Shown piece after piece: positions 19,354-27,866 of a stretch of 64,000 nucleotides of DNA. Each line of letters opens with the position of its first letter. The stretch's first letter is position 1. The translations under genes and the position numbers were made by a program. Below the pieces are notes generated by a model. The model was not told the origin of the DNA. It searched no databases and saw only the letters and a program-made list of their open reading frames with translations. Source of the DNA: Bin80 sp965215475 (GTDB lineage: Bacteria; Bacteroidota; Rhodothermia; Rhodothermales; Bin80); contig OZ244061.1 in the NCBI GenBank assembly GCA_965215475.1, positions 2,232,001 through 2,296,000 of the forward strand, read 5' to 3'.

Positions 19354-19662
19354 TCAAAGGAGCCTCAGCAACCATCTCCAAAACCCACCGCCCCCATCCC
19401 AATGATCGGTGCAAGTGACTGTATAAATCCTTGGATCTCCAACTCTACATCCTCCTGTATCTGTCTCACAACAACTGATTTCAAAACATTCGCTATATCC
19501 GTGTGAACAGTAGGTACTGCACACACCACTGCATATAGTGTCTGAACTGACTGATCCAGTACTAGAAGGAAGTACCGTAAAGGATAAGATGACGATTCCC
19601 ATTGCACAGACACAGGATGTGGTAAGCCGAATTAATCGGCGGCGATCAGAAAAGAAAGGCAT
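19354..19662 (-). CDS. Small secreted Cys-rich peptide precursor
   Basis: The 102-residue product (ATG at 19662; an in-frame TTG lies two codons upstream) has a signal-anchor segment, CAMGIVILSFTVL, then a short mature region with eight cysteines spaced C-x3-C-x3-C-x6-C-x4-CC-x6-C-x11-C. It ends in a glycine- and tryptophan-rich tail, GGGGFWRWLLRLL. Even cysteine count and export suggest four disulfides. It sits between a thioredoxin-like gene and a beta-propeller lipoprotein in one transcription unit. The arrangement recalls NVEALA-type peptide loci of Bacteroidota, but I do not recognise a specific family. A second frame at 19365-19613 is open but has no signal or codon logic. Expression as an exported peptide is likely; function unknown. 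Confidence 0.6.
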   Translation of the reverse strand: MPFFSDRRRLIRLTTSCVCAMGIVILSFTVLPSSTGSVSSDTICSGVCSTYCSHGYSECFEISCCETDTGGCRVGDPRIYTVTCTDHWDGGGGFWRWLLRLL

Positions 19663-19699
19663 ATTCAAAAATCAAGTTTGGTTGTAAAATTGCGTTAGT

Positions 19700-20119
19700 T
19701 CAGGTGCCCTGGAAAAGAGTAGATAAGACCTCAGATTCACTTTCTTCGGATAGCTGCCCCTCCCAAATTTTAAGTAATCTACCTTGGTTGTCCAGATGAA
19801 TAACCATTGGTACGTAGTAGATCTTAAGTGAATGAAAAGGTAGTGCAATTAAGGAGTCTACATGCACACCAGCTTCTTTCAGAAGATGGTTTTGTAATCT
19901 CATGTTGCTACTCGTATCTATTGCTGCAACAATAGATAAATCAGACCGTTCCTGATTACGCATTGTGACAAGGGCTTGGTAGAAAGGGTAGCTTTGTCTG
20001 CAATAACGACAACTGGGTGACAGTGCAAAAAATACAAGTCCAGACCGATTTTCATCGATGTACGGATCAATTTGAGGCAATATATCACCTGTTTCCAAAA
20101 CATCAGGTGAGGGAGTATC
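19700..20119 (-). pseudogene. Thioredoxin-like (TlpA-type) protein, 5' end lost
   Basis: The frame encodes LVFFALSPSCRYCRQSYPFYQAL, a thioredoxin-fold segment with the active-site motif CRYC, then VPMVIHLDNQGRLLKIWEGQL, the cis-Pro and C-terminal strand region. It stays open upstream of the first TTG (20098) to about 20119 and then runs into the palindrome at 20118-20165, where a TGA closes it. No start codon, signal peptide or N-terminal domain of the usual TlpA-like protein remains. The 5' part therefore seems to have been removed when the palindrome or the adjacent IS630 region arrived. It was probably the first gene of the peptide and propeller operon and would have been exported for disulfide reduction or exchange. 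Confidence 0.65.
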
Positions 20120-20165
20120 CCCCCTTATTCATCTCAAATTGCGATTTGAGATGAATAAGGGGGGA
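20118..20165. repeat. 48-bp perfect palindrome (22-bp arms, TGCG loop)
   Basis: Arms 20118-20139 and 20144-20165 are exact reverse complements. Each carries six C or G at its outer end followed by TTATTCATCTC or its complement. The palindrome sits exactly where the thioredoxin-like gene loses its 5' end and 141 bp from the IS630 stop. It has no T-tract. It could be two abutting terminal repeats left by a deleted element, a miniature palindromic element, or a strong transcription stop. Confidence 0.85.
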
Positions 20166-20305
20166 CAGTTTAAATTCAATTAAATGTCACTGCGAAATAC
20201 GTCATGGAAATGCAGGTCAGTTACAAGACAAGGAAGCATAGTGCGGGACAAGGATATAAGCGACAAGGAACCATCACTAGTGTACTGTCCTCATTATAAT
20301 AACAA

Positions 20306-21368
20306 TTATACTGCAGCTATATCCAGAGTTTGTTTTGCCCGCCCCACCTTGTCAAGAATCTCATCGACCGATTTCGTCCAGATCAAGGGCTTCGGATTCT
20401 CGTTATGGGTCGCGATATAGTTCTGAATACATTGTTCGAGCTGCGCAACCGAGCAGAATACTCCCCGTCGAAGCTGCTTCTGAGTCAGCGTACAAAAGAA
20501 GCGTTCCACCAGATTGAGCCAGGACGAGCGGGTGGGGATAAAGTGAAGGAAGATTCGTTTTTTCTGTTCGATCCAATCCAAAACCTTTGCATGTGTATGG
20601 GTAGAATACTTATCCAGAATGATATGGATTTCTTGATTTTTTGGCACGGCTCGTTCTACTTTGCGGAGAAATTTCAAGACCTCTTGGTGTCGATGCCGCT
20701 TAGAGGTTTCCCCAATGACCTCGCCGGTGGCCGTTTCCAATGCAACGAAGAGGTTCGTGGTCCCATGGCGCGTATACTCATGCGTCATGGTTCCGGCACG
20801 ACTGGGCTTAAACGGGAGCCCCGGTTGTGTCCTGCCTGGATGGAACTCTTCTCGTCAAAACTGAACACAACCGCATTCTCGGGAGGGTTTAAGTAGAGCC
20901 CCACCACATCCCGAAGTTTTTCCTCAAAACGGGGATCTCTGCTCACTTTGAAGGTCCGGATCAAGTGAGGCTTGAGTCCACAGGACTGCCACACACGATG
21001 CACGAAACTATGGGTCGTACCGACGGCCTGTGCCATGGATCGACAAGACCAATGTGTGGCATCCTCTGGCAGGGTTTGCGTTGTACGACGAATCACTTCG
21101 CTTCGTAGCTCCGCCTGACGCTTCGAGCATCTCCCCCCATGATTCCCCCCGCGATTCCGTCGGACGCAAACCGAAGGCGCCAACGACCCACCTTGTTCTC
21201 GTCCATCCCCAATTTCTCGGCAATCGCTTTATTGGTCATCCCGTCGGCAGCCATCAAAATCATACGGGACCGCTCATGAAGTCGCACCGATACACTCCTG
21301 GAGCGCGCCCAACGGTGCAATTGCTGACGATCTGGATCCGATAACTCAATCTGAACGGCGATTCGCAT
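20306..21368 (-). pseudogene. IS630-family transposase, broken into three frames
   Basis: Three adjoining minus-strand frames give a complete IS630 transposase in order. 21368 to about 21160 holds the N-terminal helix-turn-helix (LHERSRMILMAADGMTNKAIA). About 21160-20820 holds ATHWSCRSMAQAVGTTHSFVHRVW and the first catalytic Asp in VVFSFDEKSSIQA. 20788-20306 holds MTHEYTRHGTTNLFVALETA, the second Asp in IHIILDKYSTHTHAKV, and the Glu in SWLNLVERFF. Two frame breaks are needed; the second, near 20835, fits loss of about 7 bases from the family sequence IQALDRTQPG. The element is therefore dead. I could not identify terminal repeats with confidence. A 9-bp inverted repeat at 21379-21387 and 21409-21417, just upstream of the start, may belong to one end. 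Confidence 0.85.
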
Positions 21369-21546
21369 TCAATTCCATAATATGATTTGTGAAGCAACAA
21401 AAATACGGAATCATATTTAATCATCAATACTATAAATCAGACATTACAATAGGAAATAGTTCATCGATGATATGAGGATTTCCGGTCCAACGCTAGATGT
21501 TGCAGGGGTTAACGCATAGTGTGCGTGTTTTTATGGCGATCACAGA

Positions 21547-21555
21547 TGTATGATC
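21547..21555. repeat. Target-site duplication (left) of the IS256-family element
   Basis: TGTATGATC directly abuts the left terminal repeat and is repeated exactly at 23832-23840. Nine-base duplications are usual for IS256-family insertion. Confidence 0.9.
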
Positions 21556-21583
21556 GGGAGTGTATCATAGTTAGTGGGGGTTT
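21556..21583. repeat. Terminal inverted repeat (left) of the IS256-family element
   Basis: This 28-bp repeat matches the complement of 23804-23831 exactly. The transposase stop codon (21571-21573) lies inside it. Confidence 0.9.
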
Positions 21584-22825
21584 GGCGCGAATTTCTGGGT
21601 TCTACATGTGGATTGGTGAATGGTTTTCTCATGTCGACGGAGTGCTCGGATCAGCATCTCCAATTGCCAGTCGCTCTTGATGGGGTTCAGGGATCGTTTT
21701 TCTATGTCCAGACACGCGGTGGCCACCCAGCGCTGCCGTTGATCCGAGTTCTGCCATCGCGAGATTCTTCGGGTGGTATGAGCGAGTCGGCTGTTGACAC
21801 TTTCCATGATATTGGTGGTTCGAAGTTGATCTCGCAAGGGCTTCGGGATTCCCAGTTTATGGAGAGTGAGCGTTTCTTCCAGTCCTTCGCGTACGCTCGC
21901 GGCCGCAGCGGGGGAGCGCGCGTCAAGCCTCTTCATCAGTGCGGTCCGTTTCTTCTTGGCGTCGGCATAGGTCGGTGCGGCATAGGCGGCTTCCATCTCA
22001 TTCCGAACCTGTTCGGCAACGTCGGCATGGGGGATCTTGGAGGCAACGTTTTCCCGTTTGTGCCACTGGCACCGCTGAATCAGTGCCTGATCTCCAAAGA
22101 CTTCTTTGACGCCCTTGCGCAATCCTTTCGCCCCATCGAGCATGACCAGGAGCGACGTCGAGGCACGGAAGCCACGGGCTTGCAGATCTTGCAATACGCG
22201 GACCACAGACGGATGAGATTCGGATTTTGTCTCGGTAAACCCGAGAATCACCTTCGTTCCGCCCACCCCACCACGAGGATCATTTGCTGACTGCGTAAGG
22301 TCTTGCCGTCGATGAACAGCCCCACAAACTCCTGGTCATCAAATTCATGAAGGTATCCAATGCCTTGGCGGTCTCTTGGATAAAGACCCGTCCTACCGTG
22401 GAGGCACTGAATCCAAACGTCTCCGCCAGATGGGTTGCGACTTGCCCATACCTGCGCTGCGAACGTCCAAACAACACACTCCGGGTCCGTTGTTCTTCAT
22501 GGCCAGGTTTTGGCTGGTGGAGGAGTTTGTAGGTTTTCAGGGGCACTTCCCGGTTGTTTGCGGTATCGCGAACCCGGGGAATCTTCACGCGAATTTTTGC
22601 CCCGTTCCAACGAATGGTGCCGTGATTCTTTCCCCAACGTTGATACTTGGTCTTGGTGTGCGAACCGTGCGTTCCGCATCGTTCACGGACTTCGGACGGA
22701 AACAACAACGGAATCAAGGATAAAAACCAGTCCGAGCTCCGAAACAGCTCGGCCAACTTGTGCGAATTCTCGGACAAAAGCTTCTTGAGTGTGCTGGGAG
22801 ATAAAGTAGAAGAGAGGGTGGTCAT
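21571..22825 (-). pseudogene. IS256-family DDE transposase with two apparent single-base deletions
   Basis: The first part, from the ATG at 22825, gives MTTLSSTLSPSTLKKLL, the family N-terminus (PRVRDTANNREVPLKTY) and a Mutator-type recruitment region (HLAETFGFSASTVGRVF). The second part ends at 21571. Between them, near 22343 and 22270, two single-base losses best restore GLFIDGKTLRSQQMILVVG followed by GGTKVILGF. The catalytic triad is then present: FIDGK, LLVMLDGAKGL and TTNIMESVNS, with the CQWHKRENV motif. The restored length of about 418 residues matches the family. Its ATG overlaps the TGA of the preceding gene (ATGA), so translation is coupled. Base loss in short C and G runs fits either decay or miscalls. 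Confidence 0.85.
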
Positions 22826-23773
22826 CGTATTGGATGGAGGGTTGTAGATAATTGAGAAAGATACGCCGCATGGCGCACCCGTCGCAAACGGGGTTCGAGG
22901 TCGAGCAGGGCGGCGCACAAGCGCATGGTGCGTTGATGAGCTGGCACATCGGTCAGGCCCCGTGTGGCGCGCGTCAGCAGCGTTTGGAGCGAGTTTAACA
23001 CGCGCAGGCCTCGATCACTGCGAAGCAGAAGCCCCGTCCGTTGGAGCGTGATCCAGTGCATGATCAAGTACCTGTCCAGAGGAACGATTGACCTTGGTCA
23101 AGTCATTGGTGATTTGCTGCAGGCTGGTTTGGGCAGAGGAGGCATCCCACTGTTGCCACGCCTGTTGTAAGCGATGACGAAACTGCATGGCTTCGTCTGG
23201 ATCCAGCCCGGTGAGGGCTTCCTCCATCACCGTATTCAAACATCGCTGCACAGACACGCGCGAGCCCCATACGCTTGATACCGCTGATTGTAATGCCACA
23301 TTCCCCGGAAGCGTCACCCGCATGCCGGATCCCAGTCCGCGCGTACTCAACGCATCCAGTGTGGCTTCCATGCAACTCTGATCCTGGGGTCCGCATTGGG
23401 TCACGTTCACGATTCGGCGATGCCCCTGCAAACTCACCCCTACGCCAATCAAAGCATAGAACCCCAGCACATAGGTGGGCTGAAGCCACAGGTGGACGAT
23501 CTTCTCGGCATGCCAGTCGCGACAGGCCAGCAGAGATTCCGCCGATTCCCAGCAGGATGACCGATCCGGCTCTGGAACCTCAGAGGATGGACCGGACACG
23601 ACTGGAGCGGGGTCAGGTACGACTGGATTTGGTTCGGATACCACAGGCACAGGAGATAATCGATCGGTGAACAGACGAAGTACATCGGTATAATGGCGAA
23701 CCAATTCAAGATGGAGCTCCTGCGAAGACTCCTGAACGGGAAGGTTTGAAGCAGTAGAAGATCGTATATTCAT
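22822..23773 (-). pseudogene. Catalytically degenerate Mutator-type transposase relative (IS256 first gene), one frame break
   Basis: The first frame (23773-23015) has a hydrophilic Pro-rich N-terminal linker and then aligns by eye with the sister transposase: LIGVGVSLQGHRRIVNV against VVGVGGTKVILGF, ALSTRGLGSGMRVTLPGNVAL against DLQARGFRASTSLLVMLDGAKGL, and VSVQRC against LIQRC. All three catalytic acids are absent: D becomes Q in the LWLQP segment, P in LPGNVAL, and E is replaced in RGLRVLNSL. The second frame (23067-22822) continues with CAALLDLEPRLRRVRHAAYL, the family's C-terminal motif. Joining them needs one base removed between about 23067 and 23015 (about 316 residues). Its stop overlaps the start of the active-type transposase. 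It may be an accessory DNA-binding subunit. The homology is by pattern only. Confidence 0.7.
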
Positions 23774-23803
23774 GAAAGTAGAGGTTATGGTTGAACGGAA
23801 CCC

Positions 23804-23831
23804 AAACCCCCACTAACTATGATACACTCCC
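23804..23831. repeat. Terminal inverted repeat (right) of the IS256-family element
   Basis: This 28-bp segment is the exact complement of 21556-21583. It lies 30 bp upstream of the first gene's start and should contain that gene's promoter. Confidence 0.9.
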
Positions 23832-23840
23832 TGTATGATC
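23832..23840. repeat. Target-site duplication (right) of the IS256-family element
   Basis: TGTATGATC here is identical to 21547-21555 and marks the right junction of the insertion. Confidence 0.9.
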
Positions 23841-23893
23841 GTGCATAATATTGTTGGAAATACTAACTTTAAGACAACTAATGTTTGTGAACT

Positions 23894-24739
23894 ATGGTCA
23901 AGTATGCCACATACCTATTTCTACTACTTATTCCCATATATTTTGCAGTGGGTCAGGATGCTCCACGCCCAACAGAAACGGTGAACCTTCTAGTTCCCCG
24001 ACTGGAAATCCCCCCTGAAATAGATGGACGGCTATCTGAATGGAAAGATTTCGCGTTCACAGATGGCGTTTGGGATATTTATCGCCTTCGCCATACATTC
24101 TGGTATGATGATGGTCGGCGGAACCGGCTCACAGATCATGGGAATGAGCCGCATCCTGAAGATGACCTACAGGCACGTTACTATATCGCATGGGATTCAG
24201 AGTACCTGTACTTCGGAGCCGAAGTGAAAGATAATATGAACGATGTGGACGCTCCAGGGCAAGAGCCTCATGCCTGGTATTTGCGGGATAGTATTTGCTT
24301 TTTTATTGAAGCTCCTCGGGATGAGGCGCCAGAATATTTTGGACATGGGGACAATGCATTTTGCTTCGTGGCGGATGCAACACGGCCGGACTATGCAGCA
24401 TGGTGGCGCCATGGAACGGCCAAGGAGCAGCGATTGGAAGAGCCGATTCCGGCAGAGGCTGTGTCCTATGATTTTGAGTTCAATCCCTGGGGGACAGGGG
24501 AGGCAGATTATGTGTTGGAGGCACGGGTGAAAATGGCATCAACATTGGGCGTAAGTGATTCGCGCTGGAGTTCACCAAATGTGGGAGATATCTACGGATT
24601 GGAAATCGTACACTGTGATCCCGATGGAGGACCATATGGGGGGCATTTTATGATTTATGGGACTGGAGATGATGATGCTACATGGGGGCGCATGATTCTC
24701 ACGGGTCCTCAATCCCCCATTGAACGTCGAACCGAATAA
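23894..24739 (+). CDS. Secreted CBM9-like carbohydrate-binding protein
   Basis: The 281-residue protein has a signal peptide (YATYLFLLLIPIYFAVGQ) and one domain like the CBM9/DOMON carbohydrate-binding family: LEIPPEIDGRLSEWKD near residue 38, ARYYIAWDSEYLYFGAEVKD, WYLRDSICFFIEAP, and a terminal YGLEIVHCDPDG followed by ATWGRMILTG. No catalytic domain is attached. It lies just outside the right end of the IS256 element and 53 bp before a co-oriented DUF1080 gene, so it probably belongs to the same sugar cluster. It would bind glycan or aromatic-sugar ligands outside the cytoplasm. The ligand cannot be read from the sequence. Confidence 0.8.
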   Translation: MVKYATYLFLLLIPIYFAVGQDAPRPTETVNLLVPRLEIPPEIDGRLSEWKDFAFTDGVWDIYRLRHTFWYDDGRRNRLTDHGNEPHPEDDLQARYYIAWDSEYLYFGAEVKDNMNDVDAPGQEPHAWYLRDSICFFIEAPRDEAPEYFGHGDNAFCFVADATRPDYAAWWRHGTAKEQRLEEPIPAEAVSYDFEFNPWGTGEADYVLEARVKMASTLGVSDSRWSSPNVGDIYGLEIVHCDPDGGPYGGHFMIYGTGDDDATWGRMILTGPQSPIERRTE

Positions 24740-24792
24740 TGATGTGATGAATTCTCATTATATTCTGTGTCCACTAACTCAGAGAAACCCTT

Positions 24793-25791
24793 ATGTCTTC
24801 GAGACTTCTACTTGTAATAGTTCTTACTCTATTTACGATTTCAGCCAAGGCACAGGACAATGTTGCTCCCTTTGAGGGGCGCTGGGCCTTGCATTTACCT
24901 GGAGGAGCGGGCTGGCTCGAGGTCACTCATGACCAAGGGATGGTCGATGCATCGCTACTTTGGTATGGAGGTAGTGTTCTTCCCGTAGCTAGTGCAAACA
25001 TTACGGGTGATCAATTGACGGTAACCAGGACGCAAACGGTTAAGAGAGATTTGGCGGATGGAGGCCAGAGAAATCTGATCTTTACGAACACGCTCACACT
25101 GCGACCTGACGGAGATGGTTTGGTCGGTAAGGCTCAATTCCCAGACCATTCTGGAATCGGCAGTGAAGTCATTGAATTCGAGGCGGAGCGAATCCCAGAA
25201 ATACCACCCGCACCAGATCTATCCCAAGCAACCTATGGTAATCCGATGGAACTGTTCAATGGAATGGATCTCACGGGGTGGAGTCTGATCAATAATGAAC
25301 AGGTGAATGGCTTTAAAGCAGAGGAGGGTATGCTGGTTAATGATCCGGTACAGCCTGAAAATGGTGAATACATCCGTTACGGGAATCTTCGCACGGATGC
25401 AACCTTCGAAGATTTTCGTCTCACATTGGAGGTAAATATTCCCGAGGGTAGCAATAGCGGTATCTATCTCCGGGGAATCTATGAAATCCAAGTGGCAGAC
25501 ACCTATGGGATGGATGCAGACAGTCATCATATGGGGGCGCTCTACAGCAGAATTCAACCGGCAGCTACCGTGGAAAAGCCAGCAGGGGAGTGGCAATCCA
25601 TGGATATTACGCTCTATCAGCGTCATCTTACGGTCATTTTAAATGGTACCACAATTATTGACAATCAGCCGGTTCTCGGGGTAACGGGCGGTGCGATGAC
25701 CGCAGATGAAGCCGCACCGGGGCCCATTTATCTTCAGGGGGATCATGGTCGCGTTCTATATCGAAACCTTGTCTTAATTCCAATCTTGTAA
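24793..25791 (+). CDS. DUF1080 (3-keto-disaccharide hydrolase) family secreted protein
   Basis: The 332-residue protein starts with a signal peptide (LLLVIVLTLFTISAKA). A first domain at about 20-140 (EGRWALHLPGGAGWLEVTHD) is followed by a concanavalin-like DUF1080 domain at about 150-332: MELFNGMDLTGWSLI, DFRLTLEVNIPEGSNSGIYLRG, and the closing GPIYLQGDHGRVLYRNL. Established work assigns members of this family to cleavage of 3-keto-glycosides made by Gfo/Idh/MocA oxidases. The next gene, 18 bp downstream, is such an oxidoreductase, which supports that role. It should act in the periplasm. The exact glycoside is unknown. Confidence 0.88.
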   Translation: MSSRLLLVIVLTLFTISAKAQDNVAPFEGRWALHLPGGAGWLEVTHDQGMVDASLLWYGGSVLPVASANITGDQLTVTRTQTVKRDLADGGQRNLIFTNTLTLRPDGDGLVGKAQFPDHSGIGSEVIEFEAERIPEIPPAPDLSQATYGNPMELFNGMDLTGWSLINNEQVNGFKAEEGMLVNDPVQPENGEYIRYGNLRTDATFEDFRLTLEVNIPEGSNSGIYLRGIYEIQVADTYGMDADSHHMGALYSRIQPAATVEKPAGEWQSMDITLYQRHLTVILNGTTIIDNQPVLGVTGGAMTADEAAPGPIYLQGDHGRVLYRNLVLIPIL

Positions 25792-25809
25792 CCTTATTCC
25801 TTATCAACT

Positions 25810-27141
25810 ATGGCTCAGCGTTTTCTAGTTTCCAGAAGAGATTTTATGCGTTCCAGTGCAATTGGCACTGCCGGACTCGCGATGGGAGCCCGACCAGCTT
25901 TTGTTGCTCCCAGTGACCGAATTACAATTGGCATGATTGGTGCAGGTTCTAGGGCACATGGATTGGTTGAATCTCTCAAAGCGTTTCCTGAGGTAGAGAT
26001 CGTTGCTGCCTGTGATGCTTACACAGGTCGTTTGGAGCGTATCAAAAATCGCACGAATGGCACGGCCAAAACCATGGCGGATTACAGAGAGATCATTGCT
26101 CGGGATGACATTGATGCGGTCGTAATTTCTAGTCCTGATCATTGGCATTATCAGCATTCGGTTGACTCGTTGGACGCAGGAAAGCATGCGTATATCGAAA
26201 AGCCTATGACCTACTCCATAGAGGAAGGAGCGGGTATTATTGAGGCTCAGAGAAGAAATAATCTTGCTGTCCAGGTAGGGAGTCCAGGCCCCAATAGTGT
26301 GCTTGTTCAAAAGGCACGTCAAATGATCAAGGAGGGTAAGCTTGGACAGGTTACAATGATCCGTGCAAGCACAAATCGCAATACTGCTTCCGGTGCCTGG
26401 ATTTATCCAATCCCTCCGGATGCTTCCCCAGAGACGGTAGATTGGGATTTATTCCTGGGATCTGCTCCCAAACGGCCGTACAGCCCTGAGCGATTTTTCA
26501 GATGGAGATGCTACAAAGATTATTCGGGCGGCTTATCTACTGATCTATATGTTCATACATGTACCACCATCAACTATGTAATGGATGTTGAAATTCCTCA
26601 AAGTGTGATGGCTATGGGGGATTTGTATCGATGGATCCACTCCCGGGATGTGCCTGATACGATCAATGCATCATTGAAATATTCGGATGGCTTCATGGTC
26701 AATCTCAGCGGGACGTTTAACAATCAAGGGGGGAATTCAGGTGGTATGAGAATTTTAGGAACTGAGGGATCGCTGGTGTTTGGAGGCAGCGGGCTACGCT
26801 TTATCCCCGAGCGGGTCAATGAGGGCAATAACTGGGTCATCGAAAGTTGGCCGAAGGACTTGGCGGATGCGTACTATGCAGATCCTGAAAATCGCCATGA
26901 AGAAATTCCTTCTAGTCGCCCTCAAGCGACGGTTGCTGGCGAGGAAATCTATCATTCAGAGGGGGAGTCTTCGATGCATGTACATCTTCGAGAATGGCTT
27001 GATGCGATTCGCAATGGTAGTACTACGAAGGAAGATGCAGAAATAGGGCACCACGCCGCGGCATGTGCACATATGATTAATGCGTCGATTGAAAAAGAGA
27101 AATTGGTCACGTGGGATGGGGAAAAACTGAAAACAAACTAG
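25810..27141 (+). CDS. Gfo/Idh/MocA family oxidoreductase, Tat-exported
   Basis: The 443-residue protein begins with a Tat-type leader (VSRRDFMRSSAIGTAGLAMG). The Rossmann domain has ITIGMIGAGSRAHGLVESL, and YIEKPMTYSIEEG supplies the conserved EKP lysine. The second half is the usual alpha/beta domain with GGLSTDLYVHTCTTINYVM, in which a His is in the catalytic region. Export with bound NAD(P) is typical for this subgroup. It sits 18 bp after DUF1080 in one operon, and the pair fits oxidation of a glycoside to a 3-keto form and its cleavage. Length and motifs are normal. Substrate and product are inference from the neighbour. Confidence 0.9.
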   Translation: MAQRFLVSRRDFMRSSAIGTAGLAMGARPAFVAPSDRITIGMIGAGSRAHGLVESLKAFPEVEIVAACDAYTGRLERIKNRTNGTAKTMADYREIIARDDIDAVVISSPDHWHYQHSVDSLDAGKHAYIEKPMTYSIEEGAGIIEAQRRNNLAVQVGSPGPNSVLVQKARQMIKEGKLGQVTMIRASTNRNTASGAWIYPIPPDASPETVDWDLFLGSAPKRPYSPERFFRWRCYKDYSGGLSTDLYVHTCTTINYVMDVEIPQSVMAMGDLYRWIHSRDVPDTINASLKYSDGFMVNLSGTFNNQGGNSGGMRILGTEGSLVFGGSGLRFIPERVNEGNNWVIESWPKDLADAYYADPENRHEEIPSSRPQATVAGEEIYHSEGESSMHVHLREWLDAIRNGSTTKEDAEIGHHAAACAHMINASIEKEKLVTWDGEKLKTN

Positions 27142-27257
27142 CTTGGTTTCAGTAGGAAAATCCTAGTTGCGTGTCCCTTAGAGGCGAAAGTGCTGGATTA
27201 TATCCAGAGAAGGCGTGTATAGTCTGGTTATTGGAGTGCTCTGTATCAAACATAAAG

Positions 27258-27866
27258 ATGGCACCTATTCACTCCCTCCCAAAACTGGTATTGGCCACGC
27301 GGAATATTTACAAAGCCGCTGAACTAAAACTATTTCTGGGTTCTGTACCGGTTGATATTTTTGATATATCTGCCTTTCCAGATGCTCCTTTCGTTGACGA
27401 AACCGCTTCTACTCTTAAAGGGAATGCAGCACTGAAAGCTTTGAGTGCTCAGAGGCATACTGGGCTTTGGGCACTAGGAGACGATACGGGTCTTTACATT
27501 GATGCGCTGGACGGACGACCTGGTGTACACTCTGCCCGCTTTGCAGGTGAACAGGCAGATGCGGAAGCGAATCGCACTCTGGTACTTGAGCTGCTCGCCG
27601 ACAAATCAGATCGTACGGCCCGGTTTCGTACCGTATTAGCCTTGGCACATCCTGAAGGCGTTCATTACTTTGAAGGGTATCTTAATGGATGCATTGCACG
27701 ATCGGTCCTGTCGCCCCAAGGCTTTGGTTATGAGTCAATCTTTATTCCTGATGGGTTCAACGTCAGTCTTGCGCAGCTATCGAGAGCAGAGAAAAACAGG
27801 ATCAGCCACCGGGCGCAGAGTGCGACAGGACTGGTGACTTTCATCAATAAATTGTTGACTGGATGA
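27258..27866 (+). CDS. rdgB: XTP/dITP diphosphatase (Ham1/RdgB)
   Basis: I start at the ATG at 27258 (MAPIHSLPKLVLATRN, 202 residues) rather than an in-frame GTG 87 bases upstream, because family members begin just before LVLATRN. Motifs seen are LATRNIYKAAEL, VDETASTLKGNAALKA, ALGDDTGLYIDALDGRPGVH, and GFGYESIFIPDG. The enzyme hydrolyses non-canonical purine triphosphates (ITP, XTP, dITP) to the monophosphate and pyrophosphate in the cytoplasm, keeping deaminated bases out of DNA. In GYESIF a Ser replaces the usual Asp of GYDPIF. Its stop overlaps the ATG of dtd as ATGA, so the two are coupled. Confidence 0.93.
   Translation: MAPIHSLPKLVLATRNIYKAAELKLFLGSVPVDIFDISAFPDAPFVDETASTLKGNAALKALSAQRHTGLWALGDDTGLYIDALDGRPGVHSARFAGEQADAEANRTLVLELLADKSDRTARFRTVLALAHPEGVHYFEGYLNGCIARSVLSPQGFGYESIFIPDGFNVSLAQLSRAEKNRISHRAQSATGLVTFINKLLTG

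Larger units (their letters stand above)
21556..23831 (-). mobile_element. IS256-family (Mutator-type) insertion sequence with two transposase-like genes
   Basis: The element is 2276 bp and is bounded by perfect 28-bp inverted repeats beginning GGGAGTGTATCATAG (21556-21583, and the complement at 23804-23831), with a 9-bp direct duplication outside. It carries two minus-strand genes: a catalytically degenerate transposase relative (23773-22822) and a DDE transposase (22825-21571), overlapping as ATGA. IS256 elements usually have about 1.3 kb and one gene, so this is an enlarged form. Both genes contain frame breaks, yet termini and duplication are perfect. The insertion is thus recent in origin, or the copy was mobilised in trans from an intact relative. 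Confidence 0.92.

Noticed and set aside
19365..19613. Alternative 82-codon frame across the Cys-rich peptide gene
   Set aside because: It lacks a signal peptide, whereas the chosen frame has a signal segment, even cysteine count and good spacing from both neighbours.
21379..21417. 9-bp inverted repeat as the terminal repeat of IS630
   Set aside because: Both arms lie on the same side of the transposase gene, so they cannot be the two ends. I found no matching partner near 20290.
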